DNA from: CBDFHB01 sp965250115 | Lineage (GTDB): Bacteria > Acidobacteriota > Vicinamibacteria > Marinacidobacterales > SMYC01 | Length of the DNA: 64,000 bases | Reading direction: 5' to 3' | Assembly: GCA_965250115.1 (NCBI GenBank) | Contig: CBDFNJ010000002.1 | Span: forward strand, 3,100,001 to 3,164,000 | In this document: piece after piece, positions 36,749 through 46,330 of the stretch | How positions within the stretch are numbered: the stretch's first letter is position 1 | Layout of the letters: each line of letters starts with the position of its first letter | Notes under the pieces: generated by a model | The model's input: only the letters and a program-made list of their open reading frames with translations | What the model was told of the DNA's origin: nothing | The model's database searches: none | Position numbers and translations under genes: made by a program

Positions 36749-38155
36749 CTAGAGGGACATATGAGCTGAGAGTGCCTCCATGGCGATGACGGCTTCGGCG
36801 CCGCTCACGAGACCCAAGGGCTCGAAGGCGTCATCCTCACCCGGCATGAGAAGACCGAGAGATATCGCGAGTGCGGCAGACTCGTAGCTCGCGTTCGAGC
36901 CCGAGAGGTCGGAGAAGTTCTGCCCGAACCGCGGCGAGCGCTTAGCGGACTCATAGACATCGGGAGTGAGCTTTGCCACGGTGGCCGAAAGCGCTCGGGC
37001 GAAATAGATACGGTCGACAAAGGCTTCCGGCTGGAACGTGTGGTTCGGAAACACTTCGAGGATCTCGGCGCCCAGGACCCGCCGGATAGGCTCGTAGGCC
37101 CAGCTCGTCGAGATATCCGTGGCGATGACGTTGGCCTCGTTCCCAATCTCGTCGAAAGCGCTTCGAAGCTCGAAAAAGAGCAAGGAGGCGAGCTGCGCTC
37201 GAGTTAGCCGCTCGGACTCGTGAATCGAGGCGTACTCCTCGGGCAGGTTCTCCTTATCGTAGTCCGCCTCGATTCTGGCCAGACGCTCCCTCAAGGCTAG
37301 GTCGCCGGGACGCAGCGCCACCGCGGCACGAAAGGCGCTTCGAGCGCCGCCTAGGTCACCCGCGGCGTAATGAGCCTCACCCAACAGATGAAAACTCTCG
37401 GCGTTCGAGTCGTCCAGCTCGGTAGCTCGCTCCGCGTGCTCGATGGCTCCTTCGACGAGGCCCGCGGCGAGCTCGGCTTCCGCCGTTTCCACATAGAGCC
37501 CCGCTGCTTCGGAGGCCACGTCGAGCACGTCGAGAAATGCCGCGGCGGCCTCCTGATATCGACTTTCCCCCATCAAGCCTCGCGCTGTGGTGAGTCTCGC
37601 CTCGGCCACGTTCAACCGAAGGGTCGCCTCGTAGCGCGACTCCAGTACGCTTCGAGTCTCCTCGGGTCTAACCCGCTGGAGACGGGAAAGAGCAGCTTCC
37701 TGATTGCCCCCCGCCATAGCGGCGAGAAAGTACCCCGTCGAAGCGGCCGCAAGATCGGGCCGCGCGCCGAGCGAGCTCTCGAAGTGCCGCTCGCCGGCTT
37801 GAGGGTTGCCCGCTTTGAGCTCCAGAAAGCCGAGCGCAGCGGAGATCTCAGGGCTCTGAGGGTAGCGACGGCCCAGCCCGTCGAGCTCCGATGCGGCCTT
37901 CGCAAGCCGTCCGTCTTTGACGAGGGCCCAGCCTTCCTCGAAGGCGCGCCTCTGTCCATCGGACAGCTCCGAAGGGGCTTCGAGGCAGAGACGATGCACG
38001 ACCTCCCAGGCAGGCACCTCGGCAGGGGTATAGGCCCGCTTCTCGGCGCAGCCCGCAACGATGAGACCACCGACCGCGAGCAGACCGACACCTTGAGAGC
38101 GAATCCAAACGTATCTCAAAGAAACTCGGAACAATCCCCGCAAAGTGATATGCAT
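36749..38155 (-). CDS. TPR lipoprotein with C-terminal SLH-like domain
   Basis: A 468-residue lipoprotein (lipobox GLIVAGC). Residues ~60-305 are TPR repeats (FHLLGEAHYAAGDLGGARSAFRAAVALRP). The last ~150 resemble an S-layer homology region: LTRAQLASLLFFEL, ATDISTSWAYEPIRRVLGAEILEVFPNHTF and FVDRIYFARAL. A cell-envelope scaffold role is likely. Confidence 0.75.
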   Translation of the reverse strand: MHITLRGLFRVSLRYVWIRSQGVGLLAVGGLIVAGCAEKRAYTPAEVPAWEVVHRLCLEAPSELSDGQRRAFEEGWALVKDGRLAKAASELDGLGRRYPQSPEISAALGFLELKAGNPQAGERHFESSLGARPDLAAASTGYFLAAMAGGNQEAALSRLQRVRPEETRSVLESRYEATLRLNVAEARLTTARGLMGESRYQEAAAAFLDVLDVASEAAGLYVETAEAELAAGLVEGAIEHAERATELDDSNAESFHLLGEAHYAAGDLGGARSAFRAAVALRPGDLALRERLARIEADYDKENLPEEYASIHESERLTRAQLASLLFFELRSAFDEIGNEANVIATDISTSWAYEPIRRVLGAEILEVFPNHTFQPEAFVDRIYFARALSATVAKLTPDVYESAKRSPRFGQNFSDLSGSNASYESAALAISLGLLMPGEDDAFEPLGLVSGAEAVIAMEALSAHMSL

Positions 38156-38179
38156 TCTAGCTTTGCGCCCACGAGCAAG

Positions 38180-38815
38180 TCAATCTCCCGTTCCCGACGA
38201 CACGTCGAGGACGAGGGCATAATCGACAGCTCCGCGCCGAATAAGCGCAGGAGGATCGCAGGTGGTGTCGACGATTGTCGAAGGCTCCCTGGCCACGCTC
38301 GCACCTCCGTCCAACACGAGGTCCACTTCCTCGCCGAAGACCCTCATGACGTCGTCCGCCGTTTCGGCAGGGGTGTCGCCCGCCCGGTTGGCGCTCGTCG
38401 CCGTTACAGGTCTACCTAGAGCCTCCGCAAGCTGACGGGCGAGGGCGAGGCCGGCGACGCGGACCGCGACGGTGCCGTTCGGCGCCCGTGCCGCGACGTC
38501 GCGCCTCGCCGGGATCACGAGGGTGAGCGGGCCCGGCCAGAAACGTCCGGCGAGTCGTAACACGAGCGGCGAGGGCTCGTCGGTGACGAGCGCAAGCTGG
38601 CTCGAGCTCGACAGGATGCAAGGCAGGGCCCTGTCGAAACCTCGTCCCTTGACCCGAAAGACTCCCGCGCAAGCCGCCTCATCCATGGCGTCGGCCGCGA
38701 GACCGTAGAACGTCTCCGTTGGAAAGGCAACGATCCCGCCCCGTCTAAGGATGTCCGCCGCCCGAGAGACAACCCCCGCTCGAGGACGATGCGGGTCGAC
38801 TACAATTCTCTTCAA
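38180..38815 (-). CDS. L-threonylcarbamoyladenylate synthase (TsaC/YrdC/Sua5 family)
   Basis: A 211-residue enzyme for the first step of t6A tRNA modification, joining threonine, bicarbonate and ATP. Signatures: IVAFPTETFYGLAADA, ILSSSSQLALV, FWPGPLTLVIPA, VRVAGLALARQLAEALGRPVTATSANRAG. No Sua5 C-terminal domain, so the TsaC/YwlC form. Divergent from the transglutaminase gene. Confidence 0.92.
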   Translation of the reverse strand: MKRIVVDPHRPRAGVVSRAADILRRGGIVAFPTETFYGLAADAMDEAACAGVFRVKGRGFDRALPCILSSSSQLALVTDEPSPLVLRLAGRFWPGPLTLVIPARRDVAARAPNGTVAVRVAGLALARQLAEALGRPVTATSANRAGDTPAETADDVMRVFGEEVDLVLDGGASVAREPSTIVDTTCDPPALIRRGAVDYALVLDVSSGTGD

Positions 38816-38900
38816 GGTTATCTCAAAGGTTTGGCTCGGCCGGCTCTCGAATCGAGCTCCATGCTATACTGAAAAAACTCCTTTCGGTTCGAAGTCTTCC

Positions 38901-40376
38901 ATGCGAATTCGCCCAGGTCGCTTTCTGTCTATCGCCACCGTGCTCGGATGGGCCGTCCTCGTCGGCGTCCACCTTGCCAGAAGCTATGCGCCCGTCGACG
39001 CGACCTCCCTCGTCGACCTCTCGGCCGCGACCGAGGCCGGGGCCGAGCTCACCCAGCGAGGTATCTTCTACCGCGGAACCCGCATCGGCTATATCCGAGA
39101 GAAGCTCACGCCTCTCGAGGCGGGCTACCTGGCGGAGCAGAAGGGAGATCTCACCCTGACGCTGCTCGGACGCGAGCGACGCATGCAGATGGAGGGTTCC
39201 GCGCGAACCGGAGCAAAGGGCGAGCTCATCGAGTTCGATTTCGGATTGAGGACCTCTTCGCGACGATCTCCCTTCGCGACGACGGTTCGGGGGCGCGTGG
39301 AAGGCAACGAGCTGTTGCTGACGATCGACTCCGGGCGCTCCGAAAGGACGGAGCGCCGAACGCTCGAGGAGCCCATCATCCTTCCGCTGAATCTCTACTA
39401 CTCTCTGGCATCGAACGGTTTCACTCCCGGCGCGACCTATCGCGTTCGTCTATTCGATCCGATGACGCTCTCGGAGGGCGAGGCGACGATCGCCGTCAAA
39501 GAGACCGAAGTCGTTCGTTGGGGCGGGCGCGAGGAGGAGGCGTTCCGGCTGCAAACGACATTCTCGGGGCTAACGACGAAGACGTGGGTGAACGAGCGTG
39601 GCGAGGTGCTGCAGGAGGAGACGCCGCTCGTCTGGACGCTCCGCAAGGAAGCGCCCGGTAGCGGCCTTGCCGCGACGAGCGGCGAAGCGGCGCCCGACGT
39701 GCTCCTGCTGTCGGCCGTCCCGGCGATCGGCTTCGCCGGAGAGGCCTCCTCTCTAGAAGTCGTAGAGCTCCGCTTGAACAAATTTCCCCAGGGCTTCACC
39801 GAGCTCGTTGGCGGACGTCAGTCCATCGAGGGCGACCGACTTCGCATCCGTCGCAAATCTCCACCCTACCAGGGGCAGGAGGAACTCCCCGGGGAGGTGC
39901 GCGCGGAAACACTCGCCGCCGATGCTTTCGTACAATCCGACGATGAGGAGATCATCGCCTTCGCCCTGCGCCTGACGGAAGGAATGGACGAGGTGGCGAA
40001 GGCGCGCGCTCTCTCCACGTGGGTCTACGAAAACGTGGTGAAGTCTCCTACCCTCTCACTTCCGAGTGCCAAGGAAGTATTGGAGCAGCGTGTTGGCGAC
40101 TGCAACGAGCACGTGGTGCTCTTCACCGCACTCGCTCGAGCCGCGGAGCTGCCAACGAGAATCAGCACTGGACTCGCCTATACCGGAGGTCAGTTCTACT
40201 ACCACGCCTGGGCTGAGGTATGGGTTGGGCGATGGCTTTCCGTGGACCCCACTTTCGGCCAATTCCCCGCGGACCCCCTGCACGTTCGACTCATGACGGG
40301 TGGCATCGAAAGTCAGTACGGAATTCTTGAAATTCTCGGTCGTGGCGCGACGATAGACGTTTTGGAGTGGCAATGA
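38901..40376 (+). CDS. Exported transglutaminase-like protease/transferase
   Basis: A 491-residue protein with a single N-terminal helix (IATVLGWAVLVGVHLARSY) that anchors it or exports it. The C-terminal third is a transglutaminase-like domain: catalytic Cys in RVGDCNEHVVLFTALAR, His in FYYHAWAEVW, Asp in SVDPTFGQ. The long middle region is beta-rich. Its stop overlaps the ABC ATPase start (ATGA), so it is part of an operon with the exporter. The ATG at 38901 is used; the longer open frame runs into tsaC. Confidence 0.8.
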   Translation: MRIRPGRFLSIATVLGWAVLVGVHLARSYAPVDATSLVDLSAATEAGAELTQRGIFYRGTRIGYIREKLTPLEAGYLAEQKGDLTLTLLGRERRMQMEGSARTGAKGELIEFDFGLRTSSRRSPFATTVRGRVEGNELLLTIDSGRSERTERRTLEEPIILPLNLYYSLASNGFTPGATYRVRLFDPMTLSEGEATIAVKETEVVRWGGREEEAFRLQTTFSGLTTKTWVNERGEVLQEETPLVWTLRKEAPGSGLAATSGEAAPDVLLLSAVPAIGFAGEASSLEVVELRLNKFPQGFTELVGGRQSIEGDRLRIRRKSPPYQGQEELPGEVRAETLAADAFVQSDDEEIIAFALRLTEGMDEVAKARALSTWVYENVVKSPTLSLPSAKEVLEQRVGDCNEHVVLFTALARAAELPTRISTGLAYTGGQFYYHAWAEVWVGRWLSVDPTFGQFPADPLHVRLMTGGIESQYGILEILGRGATIDVLEWQ

Positions 40377-41122
40377 TCCGGTTGGAGAGTGTCAGCAAAC
40401 TCTACGGCCGACACGAGGCGGTTAAAAACCTCTCGCTCCATATTGGAGCGGGCGAGCTCTTCGGTTTTCTGGGACCGAATGGCGCTGGAAAGACGACCAC
40501 GATCAAGATGATCGCCGGACTGCTTCGCCCGTCGTCCGGTAGGGTCTTCCTGGACGGGCACGACCTCGAGCTCGAACCTGTGCAGGCCAAGGCGTCGCTC
40601 GGTTTCATTCCCGATCGGCCTTTCCTCTACGAGAAGTTGTCGGCCGCCGAGTTCCTGCGGTTCGTCGCCGGAATCTACGGGCTCGATGGTGCCTCGCTTG
40701 ACGGCCGACTCGACGAACTGCTGGCGCTGGTGGAACTGTCCCATGCTCGCTCGGAGTTGATCGAGAGTTACTCTCACGGCATGAAGCAGCGGCTCGTCAT
40801 GGCAGCCGCTTTCATTCACGAGCCCAGGGTCATCGTCGTCGACGAGCCCATGGTAGGCCTCGACCCCAAGGGCGCGCGTTTGATCAAACGAGTTTTTCGG
40901 CAATATTGCGACCGCGGCTTCACGGTCTTCGTCTCGACCCACACGCTGGACGTCGCTCAGGAGCTCTGCGACCGCATCGGTATCATCTCCAAAGGCGAGT
41001 TGATCGCTCTCGGAACGATGGAGGAGCTCGAAAGCAAGGCGGAGACGAACCGCCGGGATCTCGAGGAGATTTTTCTCAAGCTCACCGGAGGCAAGGGATT
41101 CGAGGAGAGGGGAGAAGCCTGA
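40373..41122 (+). CDS. ABC transporter ATP-binding protein
   Basis: A 249-residue ATPase: Walker A GPNGAGKTTTIK, signature YSHGMKQRLVMAA, Walker B RVIVVDEPMVGLD, and the switch His in STHTLDVA. Typical of ABC-2 type exporters. Overlaps the transglutaminase stop. Its permease partner downstream is broken. Confidence 0.92.
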   Translation: MIRLESVSKLYGRHEAVKNLSLHIGAGELFGFLGPNGAGKTTTIKMIAGLLRPSSGRVFLDGHDLELEPVQAKASLGFIPDRPFLYEKLSAAEFLRFVAGIYGLDGASLDGRLDELLALVELSHARSELIESYSHGMKQRLVMAAAFIHEPRVIVVDEPMVGLDPKGARLIKRVFRQYCDRGFTVFVSTHTLDVAQELCDRIGIISKGELIALGTMEELESKAETNRRDLEEIFLKLTGGKGFEERGEA

Positions 41123-41124
41123 CC

Positions 41125-42835
41125 GTGACCTTCGAGTTCACGCCGAGGCAGATCCTGTTCCTTCTCCGACCCTCGTGGCAGTCTGTCCGTAATCGCCGGC
41201 GACAATCCGCGAAATCGGACTGACTCCGTGTCCTCCTATTCGGCTCCATCACGCTCTTTTTCGCTGTATTCGTCTTCGCGGGCTTCTACAGCATGCTGCT
41301 CTACATAGGGCGTTTCGCGGAGGTCACCGCCCCGCTGACGAATCAAATACTCGCGAGTGTCTCGACTTTCATCCTCACCGTCCTCTTCGCGAGCACGATC
41401 GTCACGGCGCTCTCGACCCAATTCCTGTCCGAGGACCTCTCGCTGCTCGTCAGCAGCCCCGTGTCCCTGCCGGCGCTCTATGGCTCTCGATTCGTGCTGA
41501 CTATGATCCAGGCGTCGTGGATGGTCGCGCTCTTCAGCGTTCCGATTTTTGCTGCCTTGGCGGCCACGGCACCCTCCCCGCTCTATTTCTCGCTCGCGGC
41601 CTTGCTTTCCTTCCCTCCGCTGGTCGTTCATCGCGACTGCGGTTGGCGGTATGGTGACATCGGTTCTCATGGCCGTGTTTCCTGCCCGTCGGGTTCGGGA
41701 GATGCTCGTTTTGCTCGGCGCCGTTTTCATCGTGCCCTTGGTCTTCCTCATCCGCATGCAGCAGCCCGAACGGCTCTTGAATCCACGCTCGATCTACGAC
41801 GTCACAGAGTTCTTCGCTGCTTTTCGATCTCCTAGCTCGCCGTTTCTTCCCAGCGCTTGGGCGACGAGCGTGCTCGTCACGGGGCGAAGGGCGGAGTCCA
41901 TCGTGGGAATGCCCTTGGCCCTGCTCTGGAGTAGCGCGGCCGCGAGTGTTGTGCTGGGATGCTGGCTGGCCCGGTGGCTCTATTTCCAGGGCTATTCGCG
42001 AGCCCAGGAGTCTCGGCCCGCGCGGTTTTCCTCCCTGCCCGTAGTCGACCGCTTCCTCGTGCGCGTAACTCAACCCTTGGAGATCCGCCTGCGCTCTCTA
42101 CTCTTGAAGGATCTGCGAACCTTTGTCCGTGACACTACGCAATGGTCGCAGTTACTCTTGTTGGTCGCGCTGGTGGTGATCTACCTTTACAATTTCAGCG
42201 TCCTTCCCGCGAACTTCACCTTCGGGACCTTTCGCCTGCAAAACGTCTTCTCGTTCCTGAACTTGGGCCTCGCGGGCTTCGTCCTCTCCGCAATTGCGGT
42301 GCGATTCGTTTTCACGTCTGTCTCCGCTGAGGGGCGTTCGTTCTGGATCATCCGATCGTCACCCTTGACGACAAAGCAGTTTCTTCGCAGCAAGTTCTGG
42401 ACTGCCTTTCCACCCCTCGCGGTCCTCTCGCAGATCCTGACGATCGCATCCAACCACTTCCTGGGCGTCACGACATTCATGATGGTGCTCTCCTCCATCA
42501 CGATCCTCGCCCTGACCTTCGGAATCGTGGCGCTCGCGATCGGCATGGGGGCCGCGTTCCCGAAGTTCAAATTCGAAAACGTCACACAGATCGCGGGAAG
42601 CTCGGGTGGCCTGCTCTATATGATTGCGTCGACGAGCTTCGTCGCCATCGTTCTCGCCCTCGAAGCAGTGCCCGTATTCCTCTACTTTCGGGCGCAGTAT
42701 CAGGGCGCGGAATTGAACGAAAGGGCCTTGCTCGCCATCGCCGCCTCTGCTCTCACGGTCTTCGCCTTGGTTGCCGCCGCGGCCTGGCTTCCGCTTCGAT
42801 GGGGAAGGCAGCGGTTGGAAACGATGGAGCTCTAG
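41125..42835 (+). pseudogene. ABC-2 type permease, broken by in-frame TGA and frameshift
   Basis: Starts GTG at 41125 just after the ATPase. The frame is stopped by TGA at 41221-41223 (NRRRQSAKSD then LRVLLFGSITLFF), where homologues are likely to have Arg (CGA to TGA). It reopens in the same frame, then shifts near 41630: PPLVV continues as IATAVGGMVTSVLMAVF only after one surplus base. The rest to 42835 has about six membrane helices and is sound. Neither lesion has a redox context, so recoding is unlikely. Sequence error would explain two indel/substitution lesions in an otherwise good operon. Confidence 0.75.
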
Positions 42836-42842
42836 TCGGGGC

Positions 42843-43730
42843 TCAGGCTCTCCTCTTTTTGGCACGGGGGTGGTGGGCGTCGTAGATGCGGCGGAGGCGC
42901 TCGCGGCTCACGTGGGTGTAAATCTGTGTGGTTCCGATGTTGGAGTGGCCGAGCATGAGCTGGAGGCTCCTCAGATCGGCCCCACGTTCGAGCAGGTGCG
43001 TCGCAAAAGAGTGCCGTAGGACGTGGGGTGAGAGATCTCGACGGATGCCAGCCAGGCGCCCGTAGGATTGGAGGATTTGAAAGAACCGTTGCCTCGTCAT
43101 CGCACGGCCGAGCCGGCTCAAGAACAGAGAGTCGCTCGCCCGCTTCGCCAGGTGGGCCCTGCCCTGCGCGAGGTATCGCTCGATTCTTCGCGTCGCCGAC
43201 TTTCCGTAGGGAACCACCCGCTCTTTTCTTCCTTTCCCCCGGCAGACGAGATAGCCCATATCGAAATGTAGGTCCGACACGCGAAGCGATACGAGCTCCG
43301 AAACTCTGAGTCCAGTCGCGTAGAGAAGCTCTAGCATCGCTCGGTCTCTCAGTCCTTCGGGAGTCGAGGTATCGGGAGTTTCGAGCAGCCGCTCTACTTC
43401 GTCGAGACTCAGGTAGCGCGGCAAGCTTCTCGTCATCCGTGCAGAATCGATTTGCTCCGCCGGATCGCTCCGGACGTGACCCTCCGATGCGGCAAATCGA
43501 TACATTCCTCGAACCGCCGATGTGGTCCGTGCTATCGAACGGAGTGCCAGTCCCTCGCGATGAAGATCTCGCAGGAACTCACGGAGCTCAGATGCACTGA
43601 GCCTTTCCAGCTTGCGGCGCTTGCGTCGAGCGAAACGCTCCAGCTTTTGGATGTCCCGCTGATAGGCGAGGAGGGTGTTCGGGGACAATCCCCTCTCTAC
43701 TTCGAGGTAGTGTAAGAAAGACTCCTTCAA
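42843..43730 (-). CDS. Tyrosine recombinase XerD/XerC
   Basis: A 295-residue site-specific recombinase: N-terminal SAM-like domain (YLEVERGLSPNTLLAYQRDI), catalytic Arg in YATGLRVSELVSL, Lys in RGKGRKERVVP, HVLRHSFATHLL and the nucleophile Tyr in TTQIYTHVSRERL. Typical Xer length; used to resolve chromosome dimers. XerD-like by general look, not certain. Overlaps the upstream beta-barrel gene by four bases. Confidence 0.9.
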   Translation of the reverse strand: MKESFLHYLEVERGLSPNTLLAYQRDIQKLERFARRKRRKLERLSASELREFLRDLHREGLALRSIARTTSAVRGMYRFAASEGHVRSDPAEQIDSARMTRSLPRYLSLDEVERLLETPDTSTPEGLRDRAMLELLYATGLRVSELVSLRVSDLHFDMGYLVCRGKGRKERVVPYGKSATRRIERYLAQGRAHLAKRASDSLFLSRLGRAMTRQRFFQILQSYGRLAGIRRDLSPHVLRHSFATHLLERGADLRSLQLMLGHSNIGTTQIYTHVSRERLRRIYDAHHPRAKKRRA

Positions 43731-44527
43731 AATCGAACCGATACACCGAAGTATTGGCCCCTGAGGCGGAACACCGCGCGGTCCCCGGATTCTTCGATGT
43801 TTTTCACTCGATTGTAGGAATTGCGGTAGCCGTAGGAGAAGCCGAGGTTCGGTATCGCGTTATAGGTGACCTGCGCCTCGAAGTTCGTCATGACGCCTTC
43901 GCTTTCGCGCTTCATCCCGACGGCTTCGACCGTGACGGAAAGCGCTGGTGTCAGATAGACGCGTCCCTTTGCGCCGAAGACCGGCAGTTGGATGCGAAGT
44001 GCCTCCTGGCTCGCTTCTTCTCCCGATGACTCGAACGAGGGTCGGGCATTGAGCCTCGCGAATTCACCTACGATCGCGAGGTAGCCATAGAGTCCCTGGA
44101 AGATATCGAACTCGGCACCGCCGCGTTGTTCCTCGAACTCGAACGCCGAGGCCAGCGTCGCGCCGGCCGGCACTTCGAGCCCGGCGACCGCTCGATCCTC
44201 GGAAGAAATCGATTCACCGAAGTAGTCAACCTTGTACCAGGTTCCCCGCACCTTCAGCCGTTTGACGAGTCGAACCGCCAGATGATAATCCCAGATACGC
44301 TCGGGTGGAAGACCAAGAGCGGCCGCAGTATCGAGCGTCGAGCCCGGAACGACATCCGCGGAAAAGCGGATCTCAGACACGAGGTCGGCGCGCCAGCGCC
44401 GAAACTCGAACTCCGCCGTGTAGATTTCGCCCATGTTGGCCGGGCCTCGCCGGGTTTGTGCGAACAGAGCGCCCGACGACGAGATCAGCACGACCACAGC
44501 AAGGACGCGAAAGAGCACAGAGTTCAT
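43727..44527 (-). CDS. Outer-membrane beta-barrel protein
   Basis: A 266-residue exported protein: signal ending GALFAQ, then ~12 amphipathic strands, closing with GQYFGVSVRF and a terminal Phe. The ATG at 44527 has GGAGGTG upstream and lies 1 bp after the murJ stop. Its stop overlaps xerD. Function unknown; could be a porin-like protein. Confidence 0.78.
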   Translation of the reverse strand: MNSVLFRVLAVVVLISSSGALFAQTRRGPANMGEIYTAEFEFRRWRADLVSEIRFSADVVPGSTLDTAAALGLPPERIWDYHLAVRLVKRLKVRGTWYKVDYFGESISSEDRAVAGLEVPAGATLASAFEFEEQRGGAEFDIFQGLYGYLAIVGEFARLNARPSFESSGEEASQEALRIQLPVFGAKGRVYLTPALSVTVEAVGMKRESEGVMTNFEAQVTYNAIPNLGFSYGYRNSYNRVKNIEESGDRAVFRLRGQYFGVSVRF

Positions 44528-44528
44528 G

Positions 44529-46241
44529 TCACCTCCAGCCAAACCGCCGCGGCAGGACCGCCGCGAGAGCCTGGTTCAGTTCAGAAACACGGAGCATCTT
44601 ACAACCCACAAAATATACCGCCAGCGCCACAGAGATGGACGCACAGACCTGCAGGAGTCTCGCCCAGAGGGCGTCGTGTCCGAAGGCGGAGTCCAGTCCG
44701 CGAAACGACAGAAACGCCATCGCGCCCATGACCGCCGAGGCGGCGAGACACTTCGAGAGCGTGCCGAGCGTCCTTCGCCCATCGAGCCCTCCCAGACGAC
44801 TTCGTCGTCGGAATAGAAGCCAGAGGCACAGGCACGAGATCGTCGTGGTCAAGGACGTCGCCAGCGCGAGACCCCGGTGGTCCATTCCGAAGTGAACGAC
44901 AAACAGCCAGTTCAGCACGACGTTCGAAGCCATACTCAGAACGCTGACCAGGAGCGGGGCGTTGATCTGCTGAATCGCGTAGAAGCCATCGGTCACAATT
45001 TTCACCGCGGCGAAACTAACGAGACCCGTGGCGTAGTAGCGCAGCGCCGCGGCAACCTGGGTCGTATCCTCTGGACCGAAATGCCCTTGCTCGAAGATCA
45101 GTCTCACGATTGGGGGAGCGAGCACCAGTAGGCCAACCGTCGCTGGCACGGTGAAGAGGATCACAAGCCTTACGGCGTAGGAGAACGTGTCGCGGAATCC
45201 AACGTCGTCTTGCTGTGCGACGGCTCGGCTGAGAGCCGGAAGCGTCGCGACCGAAATTGCGACTCCGACCAGGCCTAACGGGAGATGCAAAATTCGGAAC
45301 GCTTGATTGATCCAAGTAAGCCAACCCTCACCTCGAGAGGCGAAGATCGAGTTGACGAGAAGGTTGATCTGGACCGTCGAAGCGATCAGAGCGCCGGGTC
45401 CGAACAAGCGCAACACTTTGCCAAGCCAAGGGTCCCGGAACTTGAGGGTGGGGCGGTAGCGAAACCCGAGACGAAGGAGCAGCGGAAGCTGCCAAAGCAA
45501 TTGGAGCGCGCCCCCGGCCAGAACCCCGACCGCCATGCCCATCGCTGGGTGCTGGCCGAAACGTGGCGCCAAGTAGTAACCGCCCACTCCAACGACGACG
45601 GAGCCCACATTGAAAAAAGCGGATGCGAGTGCCGGTACGAAAAAACGGCCCCGCGCATTCAGGACACCCATGACCAGAGCGGCAACACTCACGAGCAAGA
45701 TGAAGGGGAACATGATACGGGTCAGCGCGATCGTGAGCTCTCGTTTCGTCGAAAAGCCGAACGCTGCTGCTTCGGGAAGCTTTACGTCGAACCCCTTTCC
45801 ACCAAAAAAAGCGTCCACGAGCACGTCCGCATAGACGATGCCGATCACGACCAGCGCGCCCACGACCACGATGAGCGCATTGACGACGAGGTTGGCGAGC
45901 TTCATGGCTGTCTGCTCGCCTTCTTTTTCCTGGATCTCGGCGAATGTCGATACGAAGGCCTTGCTCAACGCTCCTTCGCCGAACATGTCCCGGAGCAAGT
46001 TCGGCAGCCGAAACGCGGCGTAGAAGGCGTCGAGTGCGGTCCGAGCCGGAAACAAATACGCGAGCACCTGCTCGCGAACGAGACCCAGGATCCGTGACAG
46101 CATGACCGCAATGCTGACGGTTCCAGCAGAGCGCGCGAGGTGCGGCGCATCGGAGAGAGAATCCTGACCGCTGGTGTCGCGGTTCGAGACGACTCGGCTT
46201 CCCGACGCCAAGCCTTCCTTCTCGGGAGAGGGGGAAGCCAT
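44529..46241 (-). CDS. murJ: Lipid II flippase MurJ
   Basis: A 570-residue multi-pass membrane protein with ~14 helices. Family signatures are SRILGLVREQVLAYLFPA, FYAAFRLPNLLRDMFGEGALSKAFVSTF and INLLVNSIFASRGEGWLTWINQA. It moves lipid II across the inner membrane for peptidoglycan. An N-terminal extension of ~35 polar residues is not part of the family core, so the true start may be further in. First gene of murJ-barrel-xer. Confidence 0.93.
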   Translation of the reverse strand: MASPSPEKEGLASGSRVVSNRDTSGQDSLSDAPHLARSAGTVSIAVMLSRILGLVREQVLAYLFPARTALDAFYAAFRLPNLLRDMFGEGALSKAFVSTFAEIQEKEGEQTAMKLANLVVNALIVVVGALVVIGIVYADVLVDAFFGGKGFDVKLPEAAAFGFSTKRELTIALTRIMFPFILLVSVAALVMGVLNARGRFFVPALASAFFNVGSVVVGVGGYYLAPRFGQHPAMGMAVGVLAGGALQLLWQLPLLLRLGFRYRPTLKFRDPWLGKVLRLFGPGALIASTVQINLLVNSIFASRGEGWLTWINQAFRILHLPLGLVGVAISVATLPALSRAVAQQDDVGFRDTFSYAVRLVILFTVPATVGLLVLAPPIVRLIFEQGHFGPEDTTQVAAALRYYATGLVSFAAVKIVTDGFYAIQQINAPLLVSVLSMASNVVLNWLFVVHFGMDHRGLALATSLTTTISCLCLWLLFRRRSRLGGLDGRRTLGTLSKCLAASAVMGAMAFLSFRGLDSAFGHDALWARLLQVCASISVALAVYFVGCKMLRVSELNQALAAVLPRRFGWR

Positions 46242-46330
46242 GAGCGAATGATATTACATTTCGCGGGTATGTTTACGGCCGTGGCCGATGCGCGGGCTGG
46301 AAGCTTCGCGACGCTAGGAGACCGAAGTTT

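Noticed and set aside
38751..38900. Longer start for the transglutaminase
   Set aside because: The upstream codons overlap tsaC and precede the membrane helix with no conserved sequence.
41221..41223. TGA in the ABC permease as a second Sec codon
   Set aside because: It lies between charged residues before a membrane helix, has no redox partner Cys or SECIS-like hairpin, and the gene has another frameshift.
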